A DNA stretch of 64,000 nt from Pirellula staleyi DSM 6068 (GTDB lineage: Bacteria; Planctomycetota; Planctomycetia; Pirellulales; Pirellulaceae), in NCBI GenBank assembly GCA_945875845.1, contig CAMCMB010000007.1, forward strand, positions 1 through 64,000. The letters run 5' to 3'. Under the pieces are notes generated by a model. The model had not been told where the DNA came from. It searched no databases and worked only from the letters and a program-made list of their open reading frames with translations. Shown one piece after another: positions 37,283 through 46,745 of the stretch. Position 1 is the first letter of the stretch, and every line of letters starts with the position of its first letter. The position numbers and the translations under genes were made by a program.

Positions 37283-37565
37283 TGTTATGATCGGATGCGT
37301 CTTCTAGATATCGAGTGGTTCGTAAAGCCAATCGGCGCATTCGAATGCACGAATCGAATGGCGAGCGATACTTGTTAGATAGACACAAGCAAACACCGTG
37401 CCATTGATGATTTCCGTCTCCGACGCATATTCCTTTGTTTTATTGGCGAAAAGAACCCGTGAATAGATGACGTGAGAGTTCTAATGCCTTAATCTAAATC
37501 CGTGCATCGTGTTAACGTTCACGTTGCAGTTCAATTTTCGAACCCGTTCATAATGAGGTACATGC

Positions 37566-37892
37566 ATGCCGCTCAAGTTTAATGGAATTGCGCCCCGAAT
37601 AAAGAGAAGCGGACAAACGAAAATTTACGTCTACGGGGAAGGACTAAATACGGGGGATACCGTTACAATAAGGTCCATTGCCAGGGTATGGTCAGGGGAT
37701 ATTGACGCTGTTTATGAAAACGGGACCCTCGGTGAAGTCAGCGTGCAAAGAATAAGACGCGATATGGAACTATTGGAGGCCGAGGACGGAGATGGAGCGC
37801 TCGATGATTTCGTTGAAGATGATGTGGCTGCCATCACCATTACCATAGCAGGATCGGAACCGACAAACGGTTTTGCAGTCCTTGAACCATGA
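37566..37892 (+). CDS. Small acidic protein, unknown function
   Basis: A 108-residue protein beginning MPLKFNGIAPRIKRSGQTKI and having a beta-rich front (YVYGEGLNTGDTVTIRSIAR), which may be an immunoglobulin-like or IPT-like strand sandwich, then a strongly acidic middle (AEDGDGALDDFVEDDVAAIT). No signal peptide. Preceded by a weak GAGG ribosome site. I do not recognise the family. The 284-bp spacer between it and the CcdA-like start shows no other gene. Confidence 0.5.
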   Translation: MPLKFNGIAPRIKRSGQTKIYVYGEGLNTGDTVTIRSIARVWSGDIDAVYENGTLGEVSVQRIRRDMELLEAEDGDGALDDFVEDDVAAITITIAGSEPTNGFAVLEP

Positions 37893-37958
37893 GCGACTGT
37901 GTCCGATGCTGCGATTGATTCCTACACTTGTCGTTTTACCAAGTACGACAAAAGGGAG

Positions 37959-40676
37959 CTATTGCTTCGCAGCTTCCAGCGCGCTGCGATAGGTGTTGAG
38001 ATCATTTCGGGTCTCAATGCTGGCTGGACTTCTTGCGAGCGCTTGGTTTTGACTGTCGATGGACTTTTGAAACCAATCCATCGCTTGGGCTTTTTCATTC
38101 GTCGCGAGGAAATAGTTCGCGTACTGGTATTGGCTCTTAGCCAATATGTCCACGTAGTCACCTGAACCAACGTCCGCAACAAGCTTTTGCAAAACTTCCA
38201 GCGATTTTTCAAATGCAGCACGCGCTAGTTCGAAATTGCCCTTACGCGTTGCGATGATCCCTTTGGTCCGGTAGCTTGAGCCGAGTGCGCTGCGATGCGA
38301 TGTCGTTGGGCTTATTTTGACAAGGTTTTCTAAGCGTTCGATCGCTTCGGTAATCAAGTCCATTGCCTCAACAGGAACAGGTTCTAATTCGCTTTGATCC
38401 GTGGCTTGATAAAGCAACAGCCTTGCCAATGCAAAGCGAACAGAAACTTGCGTGCTCAGCTCGATCCAAGATCGCCCTCGCTGGATGCCTGCCGTGTAGA
38501 TTCCCATAGCCTCCTCGGTGCGACCTAATTTGGCCAACGCTTGTGCATGTCGCGAGGTGGCTAACAAAGAGGTAATGTACTCGCTCTCGGTATGTTTTCC
38601 CGCGTCAATGATCTCTAGAAAGCGCTGGTCGGATCGCTGTGCGGCGGCAAAGGCGTCTTGATAATTCGCCAGCGCAATAAAGAGTCCGACGCGTTCTAAA
38701 TCGGTGGTCGCCAGAGTCTTCTTGAGTTCGTTGTCCTCTGGCGCAGTAAGCAATTGTTCGTCTAGGATGGCGGTGGCTTTTTCCAAAGCCTGAACTCCCT
38801 TTTCCAAGTCTCCCGTCGTCTTTGCCAAGGACAGTTCCTCTCGAAACGTCTCAGCCAGATAACGCCTTGCGTCGCGGCTCGGGTCAGCGAGCTGCAATTG
38901 CAACGCAATCGAGCGTTGAAGGAGTTGTCCTGACTCATCCAGTTTTCGAATGTTGCGTTTTACATTGCTAGTCAACCGTAAGACTTGCGAAAGATTTCGG
39001 GTGAGGGCAGGATCGTCCGATTGCTGCTCGTGCAGATCGTCGAATAGCGTCAACGCCTTATCCATCATTGCTTCGCGAATATTCTCCATACCGGTCATAC
39101 TTGCAAGGTTTTTCTCGGCCAGGCTGGTAATGTTCATGACAGCCTCGCGAGCCGTTATGGCATTGGTTCGTGCAGCGAATTCTTGCGTGACAGCCTCCTG
39201 ACGGTTTTGTTCGGCCAATTCCTTTGCCACAAGAAGCTCACGATTTTTTGTCGCAAGGATCCAATTAAAACTGGAGAGAAGTATCAATCCCGCGATGGCC
39301 GCAAGGGACGCGGTCGTCACGAGAGATCGGTGTTTTCGCACGAACCGCGATAGTCGCATGGAAAGCGGGTCGGGGTAAGCAAGAACGGGTTCGTCGGCCA
39401 ACCACAGTTCAATCTCCTCAGCAAGTCGCTTGGCTGAACTGTATCGATGTTGCGGTTCGAGGGCCATGGCTTTCAGACAAACCGCCTCAAGGGCTTTGGG
39501 CACAACGGGTAAGACTTTCTGCGGGGCTTGAAATTGGCCTTTCTTCACAGCCTCAATTTCGCTCTTTTGGTAAGGAGGCCTGCCTGTCAAAACGTAATAG
39601 AGCGTGGCACCTAAACCGTAAACATCGCTAGCCACGCCTAACAACTCCAGCCGTCCTGCGGCTGCCTCCGGACTCATATAAGCAAGTGTTCCGATCGCTT
39701 TTCCCATCATCGTATGCGTTGAACCGCTGGCGGGCGAGGGATGAAGCGTACCCTCGTCTTGAAACTCTGGCGACGCGCTGGACCGACTTACGGATTTGGC
39801 CAATCCCCAGTCAACCACCAATGTTTCCCCGTATTTCCCAAGCATGATATTGCCGGGTTTTAGGTCGCGGTGAAGGACGCCCCGGGAATGCGCATACTCG
39901 ATCGAAAAGCACACGTCCACAAAACGTTTGAGGAGATTTCGAAATTCGACTCCTCGAAAGCTATCCGTTGTCAGTTGGTCCGTCTTATGGAATTGGCTAG
40001 CGGCTTCAGCCAAGCTGCTCCCTTTGATAAACCGCATCGCATAAAAAGGGCGACCGTCTGCATAAATTCCAAGTCCATAGACGGGCACAATTCCAGGATG
40101 CTCTAACCCACCCGTTATCTCTGCTTCCAGCAAAAACCGATTTCGGCTACCCTCGTCAAACGCATACCTATTTTGTATTTCTTTGACAGCGACCTCGCGA
40201 TTCAATTCGCGGTCGTAGGCTACATAAACTTCTCCCAAGCCTCCCTTGGCATGGGAGCGAAGAATCGTAAATCGTTGAGTGGCGGAATCCCCTCCGTACT
40301 TTGATGCATTCTTGTTCGAATCCACCGGAACCCGCGCGGATCGCAAACTTTGCACAGCGGACAATGTTTGATCCGTGGCTGGGTCGGACAACAGTGCAAT
40401 CGATCGCAACAGCGAACTGTCGATCGCCGAAAGATTTGCGATCGTTTGAGTCGCGTCATGATTATTTTGCTGTTGCTGTTTATTGGCGATACTCAACAGC
40501 AATTCGGCGGTGGCTTCATCGATCGCTTTGTCGGAAACTAAAATGGACTCGATCGAGCGGGATTTATCTTTCGACCACTCCGCCAGGGCGGAACAAAGTT
40601 GATCGCCATTGATGAAGTTTAGTTGCAATCCAATAAGAGAAATCAGAAGATTGCGAGAATGGTTGTCTTCGTTCAT
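37959..40676 (-). CDS. Membrane Ser/Thr protein kinase with C-terminal TPR-like repeats
   Basis: The 905-residue protein starts with ~130 helical residues, then a Hanks-type kinase domain (~130-410): glycine loop GGLGEVYVAYDREL, catalytic Lys in EVAVKEIQ, HRDLKPGNIMLG, the DFG site as VDWGLA, the APE equivalent MSPEAAAGR. A membrane helix SLVTTASLAAIAGLILLSSF at ~455-475 anchors it. The rest is a coiled coil and TPR-like helices. All catalytic residues are intact, though the DFG Phe is Trp, a common change in planctomycete kinases. PknB-type sensors with outside repeats are abundant in this phylum. The target is unknown; the transporter that follows on the same strand may be a co-transcribed gene. 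Confidence 0.93.
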   Translation of the reverse strand: MNEDNHSRNLLISLIGLQLNFINGDQLCSALAEWSKDKSRSIESILVSDKAIDEATAELLLSIANKQQQQNNHDATQTIANLSAIDSSLLRSIALLSDPATDQTLSAVQSLRSARVPVDSNKNASKYGGDSATQRFTILRSHAKGGLGEVYVAYDRELNREVAVKEIQNRYAFDEGSRNRFLLEAEITGGLEHPGIVPVYGLGIYADGRPFYAMRFIKGSSLAEAASQFHKTDQLTTDSFRGVEFRNLLKRFVDVCFSIEYAHSRGVLHRDLKPGNIMLGKYGETLVVDWGLAKSVSRSSASPEFQDEGTLHPSPASGSTHTMMGKAIGTLAYMSPEAAAGRLELLGVASDVYGLGATLYYVLTGRPPYQKSEIEAVKKGQFQAPQKVLPVVPKALEAVCLKAMALEPQHRYSSAKRLAEEIELWLADEPVLAYPDPLSMRLSRFVRKHRSLVTTASLAAIAGLILLSSFNWILATKNRELLVAKELAEQNRQEAVTQEFAARTNAITAREAVMNITSLAEKNLASMTGMENIREAMMDKALTLFDDLHEQQSDDPALTRNLSQVLRLTSNVKRNIRKLDESGQLLQRSIALQLQLADPSRDARRYLAETFREELSLAKTTGDLEKGVQALEKATAILDEQLLTAPEDNELKKTLATTDLERVGLFIALANYQDAFAAAQRSDQRFLEIIDAGKHTESEYITSLLATSRHAQALAKLGRTEEAMGIYTAGIQRGRSWIELSTQVSVRFALARLLLYQATDQSELEPVPVEAMDLITEAIERLENLVKISPTTSHRSALGSSYRTKGIIATRKGNFELARAAFEKSLEVLQKLVADVGSGDYVDILAKSQYQYANYFLATNEKAQAMDWFQKSIDSQNQALARSPASIETRNDLNTYRSALEAAKQ

Positions 40677-40742
40677 AAGGCCCCCACGTGAATTACTATT
40701 GCTTGTACCTCTCCGCAGGAATCTACGCAGACTCGCGCAGGG

Positions 40743-41837
40743 TTAGCTCCCGGTACTGCCTGCACTGACCGTGGACGGCAGCTCCACGTTTTTTGTTTCG
40801 GCGACAGGCGCCGAGTGCGGCTTGGCCTTGGGTGCGAACACCAAAACCGTCACGGCTCCACCGATTCCAATCAACATTGCACCGATAAAGTAGGTGCTGA
40901 TCTTGTCGAGCGAGCCGCCTACCACCATCGACGTCAGAGTGTTGATCACGGGAGCAAAGCCAAACACCAGAGGCATAACAAAAATTGGCTTTCCACCATA
41001 GTTGAATGCCAAGATAATTCCGAGTGCACCGATTGCACCAGCACTTCCTGCGAAAATGGACCACATCATCCCACTGCTGATTTGGCCCCAGTCTAATTTG
41101 ACTTCGTCCGGTACCGCCATCAAAATCATCACTGGCAGAGCGACCGCAATGATGAAATACGCGATACCCACACAGCAAAATGGACGAAGGCGCGAACCGC
41201 CCATTTTCATTTGTCCCATGTGCAGAAAAGGACCGTACGCTCCCCAGCATACGACAGCCAAGCAAATGGCTGCGCCTATGGCAACGGGATTGACCGGGGC
41301 TGGGGCAGTCTGGGCTATGGTTATTTCCCGGTTATTTTCTGTCGTTTCCGACGTTGTGATCGCAGCTTTGGCAGGTGCTGCCGGCTTATTGATCAACACG
41401 CCCACCGCCCCGACGGCCACCAGCACCAGCCCCAAAATGAAAAGCGGTTTGATCTGTGAAAACGATTTGTTCAACCACGATGTCACCAATGTGTTTACCA
41501 CAGGTGCACACCCGAAAACGATCGGCATCACGTAAATGGGTTGCCCCTTAAAGGCGACTGCAAGTATGACGCCGAGTGCCCCGAGCGCACCAACGGTCCC
41601 TGCAAACAAGGACAGAAGCGTGCCTCCCAGCGACCAAAACCCTTTTTCTTTCTTGCTGCTGAGCACTCCTACGGGGACCAAAACTGCGATCAAGAAGTAT
41701 GCGATTCCGACGCCGACAAAGGCTCGAATCGAACTGTGCCCAAGTCGTTCTGTCCCTTGATGCAAAAGGATCCCGTAGATCCCCCAAAAGATCGCGGTCA
41801 TCGCGGTAAACAATAGAACCAAAGGCAATTTCAACAT
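40743..41837 (-). CDS. Internally duplicated DMT/EamA-like transporter
   Basis: I start at the ATG at 41837 (MLKLPLVLLF), not the TTG 12 bp upstream. The 364 residues make about ten membrane helices in two homologous halves. Half one has AIFWGIYGILLHQG and RAFVGVGIAYFLIAVLVPVG; half two repeats it as VCWGAYGPFLHMG and RPFCCVGIAYFIIAVALPVM. Both halves also share GALGALGVILA / GAIGALGIILA and PIYVMPIVFGCAPVVNTL / PIFVMPLVFGFAPVINTL. The halves are joined by an Ala/Thr-rich linker. Similar to the drug/metabolite (sugar-like) transporter superfamily; the substrate is not deducible. Confidence 0.8.
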   Translation of the reverse strand: MLKLPLVLLFTAMTAIFWGIYGILLHQGTERLGHSSIRAFVGVGIAYFLIAVLVPVGVLSSKKEKGFWSLGGTLLSLFAGTVGALGALGVILAVAFKGQPIYVMPIVFGCAPVVNTLVTSWLNKSFSQIKPLFILGLVLVAVGAVGVLINKPAAPAKAAITTSETTENNREITIAQTAPAPVNPVAIGAAICLAVVCWGAYGPFLHMGQMKMGGSRLRPFCCVGIAYFIIAVALPVMILMAVPDEVKLDWGQISSGMMWSIFAGSAGAIGALGIILAFNYGGKPIFVMPLVFGFAPVINTLTSMVVGGSLDKISTYFIGAMLIGIGGAVTVLVFAPKAKPHSAPVAETKNVELPSTVSAGSTGS

Positions 41838-41917
41838 GGATGATTTCAATCTACTGAACAGTGACGGGTGAATCGGATTCGACTAAGTCCGAATGAGGTT
41901 TTAACGACATGTCTGAA

Positions 41918-43048
41918 TCAAGAGACAGTGAGCATTCGCTCGAGCGCGATCAAAGACCACTTTGCAATGTCCTCTCGAACAACAATCTGATTTACGATCG
42001 TCTCGTTCACCAGATTTTCCAAGCTCCAGCACACGTGGGCCAAGTCGATGCGGTACATTGTAGCGCACATGCAAACCAAGGGCGATAAAAAGTGAATCTC
42101 TTGCTCTGGATGCTCTTTCTTCAGGCGATTGACGAGGTGGAGCTCGGTACCAATCGCCCACTTCGTGCCGCTCGGTGCTTTCCGCACCGTATCGATTATT
42201 TTGCTCGTCGATCCGGAGATATCAGCGATGTCGTTCACCTCTTGTGGGCACTCGGGGTGAACTAGGATCTTAATGCCTGGATGGTTCTTTCGAAACGAAT
42301 GGACGTGCTCCGCCTGAAACATCTGATGAACGGAGCAATGCCCCTTCCAAAGAATGACACGCGAGTCCTGGATGGATTGCAAAGTGTTGCCGCCATGTTC
42401 TGGCTCATGAGGGTTCCATACCGGCATGGCGTCGTTCCCGATCCCCATCTTGAGCGAAGTGTTGCGACCTAAGTGCTGGTCCGGGAAAAAAAAGACTCGC
42501 TTGCGTTGAGCAAAGGACCAATCGAGAACTGCCTTGGCATTGCTGCTCGTGCAAACGATACCGCCATGACGACCGCAGAAGGCTTTGAGGCTAGCCGCAC
42601 TGTTGATGTACGTGACGGGGGTCAGGTCGTTTGTGTCGATGACTTCGCCAAGTTGTTTCCATGCAGACTCCACTTGCCGAATGGCTGCCATGTCCGCCAT
42701 CGAGCAACCAGCCGCCATATCGGGCAAGACGACCGCGACCCGCTCACCATGACGTGCATCTAGTTTCTCAGGACGATTTGCTAAGATATCGGCCGTTTCG
42801 GCCATGAAGTGTACGCCACAAAACACGATCGAACGGCAGTCCTGACTGTCCGCCGCAAGTTTGCTGAGTTGATACGAATCTCCATGAAGGTCCGCATGTT
42901 GGATCACTTCATCCTGCTGATAATGATGTCCTAGAATGAGCAGACTTTTTCCAAGCTGTCGCTTGGCCGCAATGATTCGCTCGTTAAGCAATTCATTGCT
43001 AAGTTCTCGGTAAGGCGGAAAGGTAAGCGGTTCGAGAGCGACGCTCAT
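41918..43048 (-). CDS. nadA: Quinolinate synthase A (NadA)
   Basis: NadA joins iminoaspartate with dihydroxyacetone phosphate to make quinolinate for NAD synthesis, using a 4Fe-4S cluster. The 376-residue protein has the motifs LLILGHHYQQDEVIQHADLH, DSYQLSKLAAD, IVFCGVHFMAETADILA (first cluster Cys and the MAE active motif), GGIVCTSSNAKAVL, PDQHLGRNTS, ILVHPECPQEV (second Cys), KWAIGTELHLVNRLKKEHP and a final MCATMYRIDL (third Cys). The three Cys ligands are at the family positions. It stands alone here, without nadB or nadC nearby. Start ATG at 43048. Confidence 0.97.
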   Translation of the reverse strand: MSVALEPLTFPPYRELSNELLNERIIAAKRQLGKSLLILGHHYQQDEVIQHADLHGDSYQLSKLAADSQDCRSIVFCGVHFMAETADILANRPEKLDARHGERVAVVLPDMAAGCSMADMAAIRQVESAWKQLGEVIDTNDLTPVTYINSAASLKAFCGRHGGIVCTSSNAKAVLDWSFAQRKRVFFFPDQHLGRNTSLKMGIGNDAMPVWNPHEPEHGGNTLQSIQDSRVILWKGHCSVHQMFQAEHVHSFRKNHPGIKILVHPECPQEVNDIADISGSTSKIIDTVRKAPSGTKWAIGTELHLVNRLKKEHPEQEIHFLSPLVCMCATMYRIDLAHVCWSLENLVNETIVNQIVVREDIAKWSLIALERMLTVS

Positions 43049-43243
43049 GGCTTAAAAGCGGGGTTAGTGTGAAGTATGGTTCTTAGAAACGACCATCGGG
43101 AGTACGCTTCCGTACCCTAAATCCTAATGCAATTGAACCGATCGGCATAGCGTTTCCACTTTTTCGACGGAAGTAGGTCCGGGATTGAGACGCCCCAATG
43201 TTCCGCAAAAGTGCCGAAATGGACAAAACACCCACCCAAGCTG

Positions 43244-44272
43244 TTAGTCTACCCCACCAATCACCTCGGATCCATTCGGCGTACTCATGGCTCGCCAAAC
43301 GGGCAATTCCACACTATTTGCCGTTGCGCGTACGCTGCCATCTGCATAGACTGAGTTCACCAAGCCTGTGTGGTAACTGCGTGAAGTGATCGCTGCATAG
43401 GTTGGAAGTCCAGTTCGTCCGTTTAGCCCCTCTTGCCACGAGTTGTAATCGATGTCCAGTTCGACTCCGCCGACTACCACGAGCACTTTCGTATTGGGAG
43501 CGAGCGTGGTGGTGAATCCTGTGTGGTGAACTCGCCCATCCGGCCATTCCGTGTGGCCCGTATCCTTGAACGATGTGCCTACGGTGGCCATACTCGCTAC
43601 CGCCGACGCGGTGTTCGGAATGGTTGTATTGCTCGGACCGCCGTTGCGATAATAAGGTGTCCAAGCTTTGACATCCGAGGCGAGCAACGTACCGCTGGTT
43701 CCGTCGGTAATTTCTGACATTCGAAGAAAGCTGTTTGGAAAAAATAGCCCGTTGCCACGCTGCCCCGACGCCGGATTGTAGACAAACCACGGACCGTAGT
43801 TGAACCCATAGCTCGTCGGGACTAATTTCGGACGAGCCAATCCATTGGATGGCCCCGGGTCGCGAATGATGGAGCCCTTAACGTCGCTTGGGCAGGAAAA
43901 AGCGGGTACACCAATTCCGTCAATCACCATTTGAAAGTCCCAACCCGCAGATAGATTGATCTGGCTACCCAACGACGATTGCTCCAAGTAGGGCAAGATG
44001 CGTCCATGAACTCCCCAGCCAAGGTTGTTGTTCACGTTTGGCGAATCATAGTTGACGGTCACACCCGGAGGGAGTCGACGCATTGCACTTTCGTAGTTGA
44101 GTGTTGCTAGGCCGATTTGTTTTAGATTATTGCTGCATTGCATCCGGCGGGCTGCTTCGCGGGCCGCTTGAACGGCCGGCAACAAGAGCGATACCAGCAC
44201 TCCAAGGATCGCAATAACCACGAGCAACTCCACGAGGGTAAAGCCATGCGACTTGATTCTTACTTTCAGCAT
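43244..44272 (-). CDS. DUF1559 protein with type IV pilin-like N-terminus
   Basis: The 342-residue protein begins with a prepilin leader [20 protein letters not shown], followed by the typical [20 protein letters not shown] and KQIGLA. The body contains [20 protein letters not shown], a weak beta-rich core and ends [23 protein letters not shown]1559 proteins number dozens to hundreds in planctomycete genomes, are processed like pilins at the membrane, and have no settled function. The mature part would be on the cell surface. No partner gene is close by; nadA upstream belongs to the same strand but a 195-bp spacer separates them. Confidence 0.93.
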   Translation of the reverse strand: MLKVRIKSHGFTLVELLVVIAILGVLVSLLLPAVQAAREAARRMQCSNNLKQIGLATLNYESAMRRLPPGVTVNYDSPNVNNNLGWGVHGRILPYLEQSSLGSQINLSAGWDFQMVIDGIGVPAFSCPSDVKGSIIRDPGPSNGLARPKLVPTSYGFNYGPWFVYNPASGQRGNGLFFPNSFLRMSEITDGTSGTLLASDVKAWTPYYRNGGPSNTTIPNTASAVASMATVGTSFKDTGHTEWPDGRVHHTGFTTTLAPNTKVLVVVGGVELDIDYNSWQEGLNGRTGLPTYAAITSRSYHTGLVNSVYADGSVRATANSVELPVWRAMSTPNGSEVIGGVD

Positions 44273-44538
44273 TGTTTATCGAGCTTGCCCAGGTGTCGAA
44301 ACGTTGGCGGCCGTCGGCCTACGACTCGCCCTGACAAAAGACACGATAGGTCAGTTCCTGCTCGTTTTCTAGTGTGGCGAAATTTTGTCCAGCTGCCTGT
44401 TTCCTCCGTTTGTTATACAGCCCAGGCCGCTTCTGCCCCGGTTCATCCTAGTGACGGACACGAATTTTTGCTGATAGTCTGTGAATTTATCCTGATTGAC
44501 TCACCGGCCGGCTCGCGATGTTCCGCTACCAAATGTTA

Positions 44539-44562
44539 GCGGCAGGGTGCGAGCCCTGCGGT
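44539..44562. repeat. GGCAGGG-GCGA-CCCTGC hairpin repeat
   Basis: AGCGGCAGGGTGCGAGCCCT followed by GCGG forms a strong hairpin (GCAGGG/CCCTGC, loop TGCGAG). The spacer 44273-44679 between the divergent pilin-like gene and the small secreted gene (408 bp) contains this hairpin and nothing else I can identify; promoters for both genes should lie here. Confidence 0.55.
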
Positions 44563-44679
44563 GATGACCCAATCCTTTTTTTCGCAGCCCAAAAGTCGGT
44601 TGTCGCAATACAGACTTTTACGATTCTTTGAAGTACAATCGACACGAAGATCGTAGGCAAATGCTTTTGGAATTTCCGC

Positions 44680-45183
44680 ATGTTGGATTCTCGTCATTCA
44701 AACAAATCTCGCCAGCCAGCTTGCTTCAGCATGCCGGTCGCCGCTCGTTGTTTGCTGATGCTTTTGGTGTGGTCGGGTCCGATACCTGTTTGTCACTCGC
44801 ACGGAACCCTTGCGAACACGTTCACTACTGACAGGGCTACTGAGAGGGCTTTTGAGAAACACTTGCGGACTTTCCATCGCGACGTCGATTTGTTTGGCGA
44901 CGTTGAAATGGGTCTGCATTTCCACTGGGTCCTGCAAGTCGATTCGCAGGGGGGAACAAGCAACGCAAGTTTGTTCCATGCTTGTTCGCACTCTATGGTA
45001 GTCAATGCGACCTACCGCACATGCTTTGCCGATTGGCTCGCAGGTGCGAGGTTCGGTGGCTCTCTTGATTGTTTCCAACCCTGCGTTTGGAACGACGTCC
45101 GCCTCGAATGTTGGCATCGTCCGTTCCGCGATTGCCAAAATCTCTTTTCGCAGCCTAGTCGTTTAGACATCTTGCGCTGTTGA
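44680..45183 (+). CDS. Small His/Cys-rich secreted protein preceding an RND metal exporter
   Basis: A 167-residue protein with a leader around MPVAARCLLMLLVWSGPIPV (the true start may be the Met at 44731). After the leader it has an unusual number of His and Cys: CHSHGTL, HLRTFHRDVD, HFHWVLQVD, CSHSMV, CHRPFRDCQ-like clusters near the end. I know of similar short proteins placed before Cus/Czc genes in planctomycetes, but no named family. The His/Cys pattern suggests metal binding in the periplasm. It ends just before the adaptor gene and is probably in its operon. Function inferred from position only. Confidence 0.55.
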   Translation: MLDSRHSNKSRQPACFSMPVAARCLLMLLVWSGPIPVCHSHGTLANTFTTDRATERAFEKHLRTFHRDVDLFGDVEMGLHFHWVLQVDSQGGTSNASLFHACSHSMVVNATYRTCFADWLAGARFGGSLDCFQPCVWNDVRLECWHRPFRDCQNLFSQPSRLDILRC

Positions 45184-45245
45184 TTGACCGTCGAATCGCT
45201 TTCGGCAATCAGTCATCTCACGTAAATATTGTGGAGTCTTGCATC

Positions 45246-46742
45246 ATGGTCATGTTGCGTTCGTATTGGCGATCTAAACATTTTCTGGGTTCATTCGTCT
45301 TGGCTACTTTGTCTCTGGCGGTCGGAATGATCGCGATGCGTTGGATAATTCTCAGTTCGATGCCTCGCTCGGTAGACTCTCGCGGACATCATTCCACACC
45401 CCAGGAGAGTCTGTCAGGGCACGCTAGCGTTGTCGATCTCCCCAAGGAGTTGTGGGCCGCTTCTACGATCGAAATCCAGCCAGCCATTCGCGGCGATTTC
45501 TCGCGAACGGTTCGACTGACTGGGCGAGTCGGACTCAACGAAGATCGTATCGCACATGTTTTCCCCATGGTCGAGGGATCCGTGCATAGTGTTCATGTCC
45601 AATTGGGCCAGTTTGTGCGGTCGGATGATCTCCTAGTGGTTATTCACAGTCGCGATATCGGCCAGGCGAAACTTGAGCTTTATCAAGCACGCTTGCAACT
45701 GGAATTTGCTCAAATGAAGGATTCGCGAACGAAAACCATGGCGGCCAATACGAGCGATTTGATTACCGCCTTACGTGCCAACGTACCCATCGATAGCATT
45801 GAAACCAAGTTTCGGGATCGTTCGATGGGAGACTATCGACAGACGCTGCTTGCCGCGTACGCGAACTTGTACAAATCCCAGGCCGATTTTGCACGACTCG
45901 ATTCTTTAACCGATCGAACATCCATTCCAGAAAAGCAATTCGTTTCGGCTGAGGCAATCCGAAACGCAGATCGCGCCACCTTTCAAGCGAGCCTCGAACA
46001 GATTGCATACGATTTGCAAAATACCGTTTTAACATCCTCACAGTTGGTTCGCGAATCGGAGACACGCGTGGCAGTCTCCGAGACGAAATTGCGGATTCTG
46101 GGTTATCGCGGAGATGATTTGCAAAACATCAACCCAGCCACCGAGGGTGAAGCGATTTCGCACTATCCCATTCGTGCGCCTTTTGATGGAACAATCATCT
46201 CCAAGGATGTCGTGCTGCTTGAGCATACTCGTCTGGGCGTACAGTTACTCAGCATTGCCGACCTGTCGACGGTTTGGATTACGGCGGATGTTTACGAAGA
46301 AAACTTGCCGCTTCTCAACGCCTTATCGGAGAAGGAGATCATCGTTCGCAATGAGGCTTGGCCCGATCGTACTTTTCCTGCGAAAGTGTTCTACACAGGT
46401 GAGATTATGGATGAATCATCGCGGACAATCGCCATGCGAGCGATCGCCACGAACGCGGAACATCTGCTTAAGCCAGGCATGTTTGTGAATGTCGAATTAC
46501 CGGGGATGCTGGAAAAAAACGTTTTGCATGTTCCAGCTACGGCGGTCCAAGAGCATGAAGGAAGCAAGTTTGTTTTTGTCCATCAAGGGGACGAGGTGTT
46601 CGAGAGACGTGACATCAAAGTAGGGCGAAAATCCGAAAACATTGTTGAGGTACTGGATGGACTTGCAACAGAAGAGCCTGTCGTCGTGACAGGTGGGTTC
46701 TTTCTCAAGTCGCGCATGCTCGCAGATTTGATGGGGGAATAA
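45246..46742 (+). CDS. RND efflux periplasmic adaptor (HlyD/CusB-type)
   Basis: The start at 45246 (MVMLRSYWRSKHFLGSFVLA) gives a single membrane helix and a 498-residue product. Landmarks of membrane fusion proteins: N-terminal beta strand GRVGLNEDRIAHVFPMVEGS, biotinyl-lipoyl segment VQLGQFVRSDDLLVVIHSRD, a long coiled-coil hairpin from ~145-285, then HYPIRAPFDGTIISKDVVLL, ADLSTVWITADVYEENLPLL and the C-terminal KPGMFVNVELPGMLEKNVLH, VPATAVQEHEGSKFVFVHQG. It links the inner-membrane pump to an outer-membrane channel. The pump gene starts 3 bp after the stop. No outer-membrane factor is encoded here. Confidence 0.92.
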   Translation: MVMLRSYWRSKHFLGSFVLATLSLAVGMIAMRWIILSSMPRSVDSRGHHSTPQESLSGHASVVDLPKELWAASTIEIQPAIRGDFSRTVRLTGRVGLNEDRIAHVFPMVEGSVHSVHVQLGQFVRSDDLLVVIHSRDIGQAKLELYQARLQLEFAQMKDSRTKTMAANTSDLITALRANVPIDSIETKFRDRSMGDYRQTLLAAYANLYKSQADFARLDSLTDRTSIPEKQFVSAEAIRNADRATFQASLEQIAYDLQNTVLTSSQLVRESETRVAVSETKLRILGYRGDDLQNINPATEGEAISHYPIRAPFDGTIISKDVVLLEHTRLGVQLLSIADLSTVWITADVYEENLPLLNALSEKEIIVRNEAWPDRTFPAKVFYTGEIMDESSRTIAMRAIATNAEHLLKPGMFVNVELPGMLEKNVLHVPATAVQEHEGSKFVFVHQGDEVFERRDIKVGRKSENIVEVLDGLATEEPVVVTGGFFLKSRMLADLMGE

Positions 46743-46745
46743 TCT

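Noticed and set aside
37104-37388. A minus-strand 94-codon frame upstream of the CcdA-like gene
   Set aside because: It overlaps the CcdA-like coding start in another frame, and its content (many Arg, Cys, Ser) looks random.
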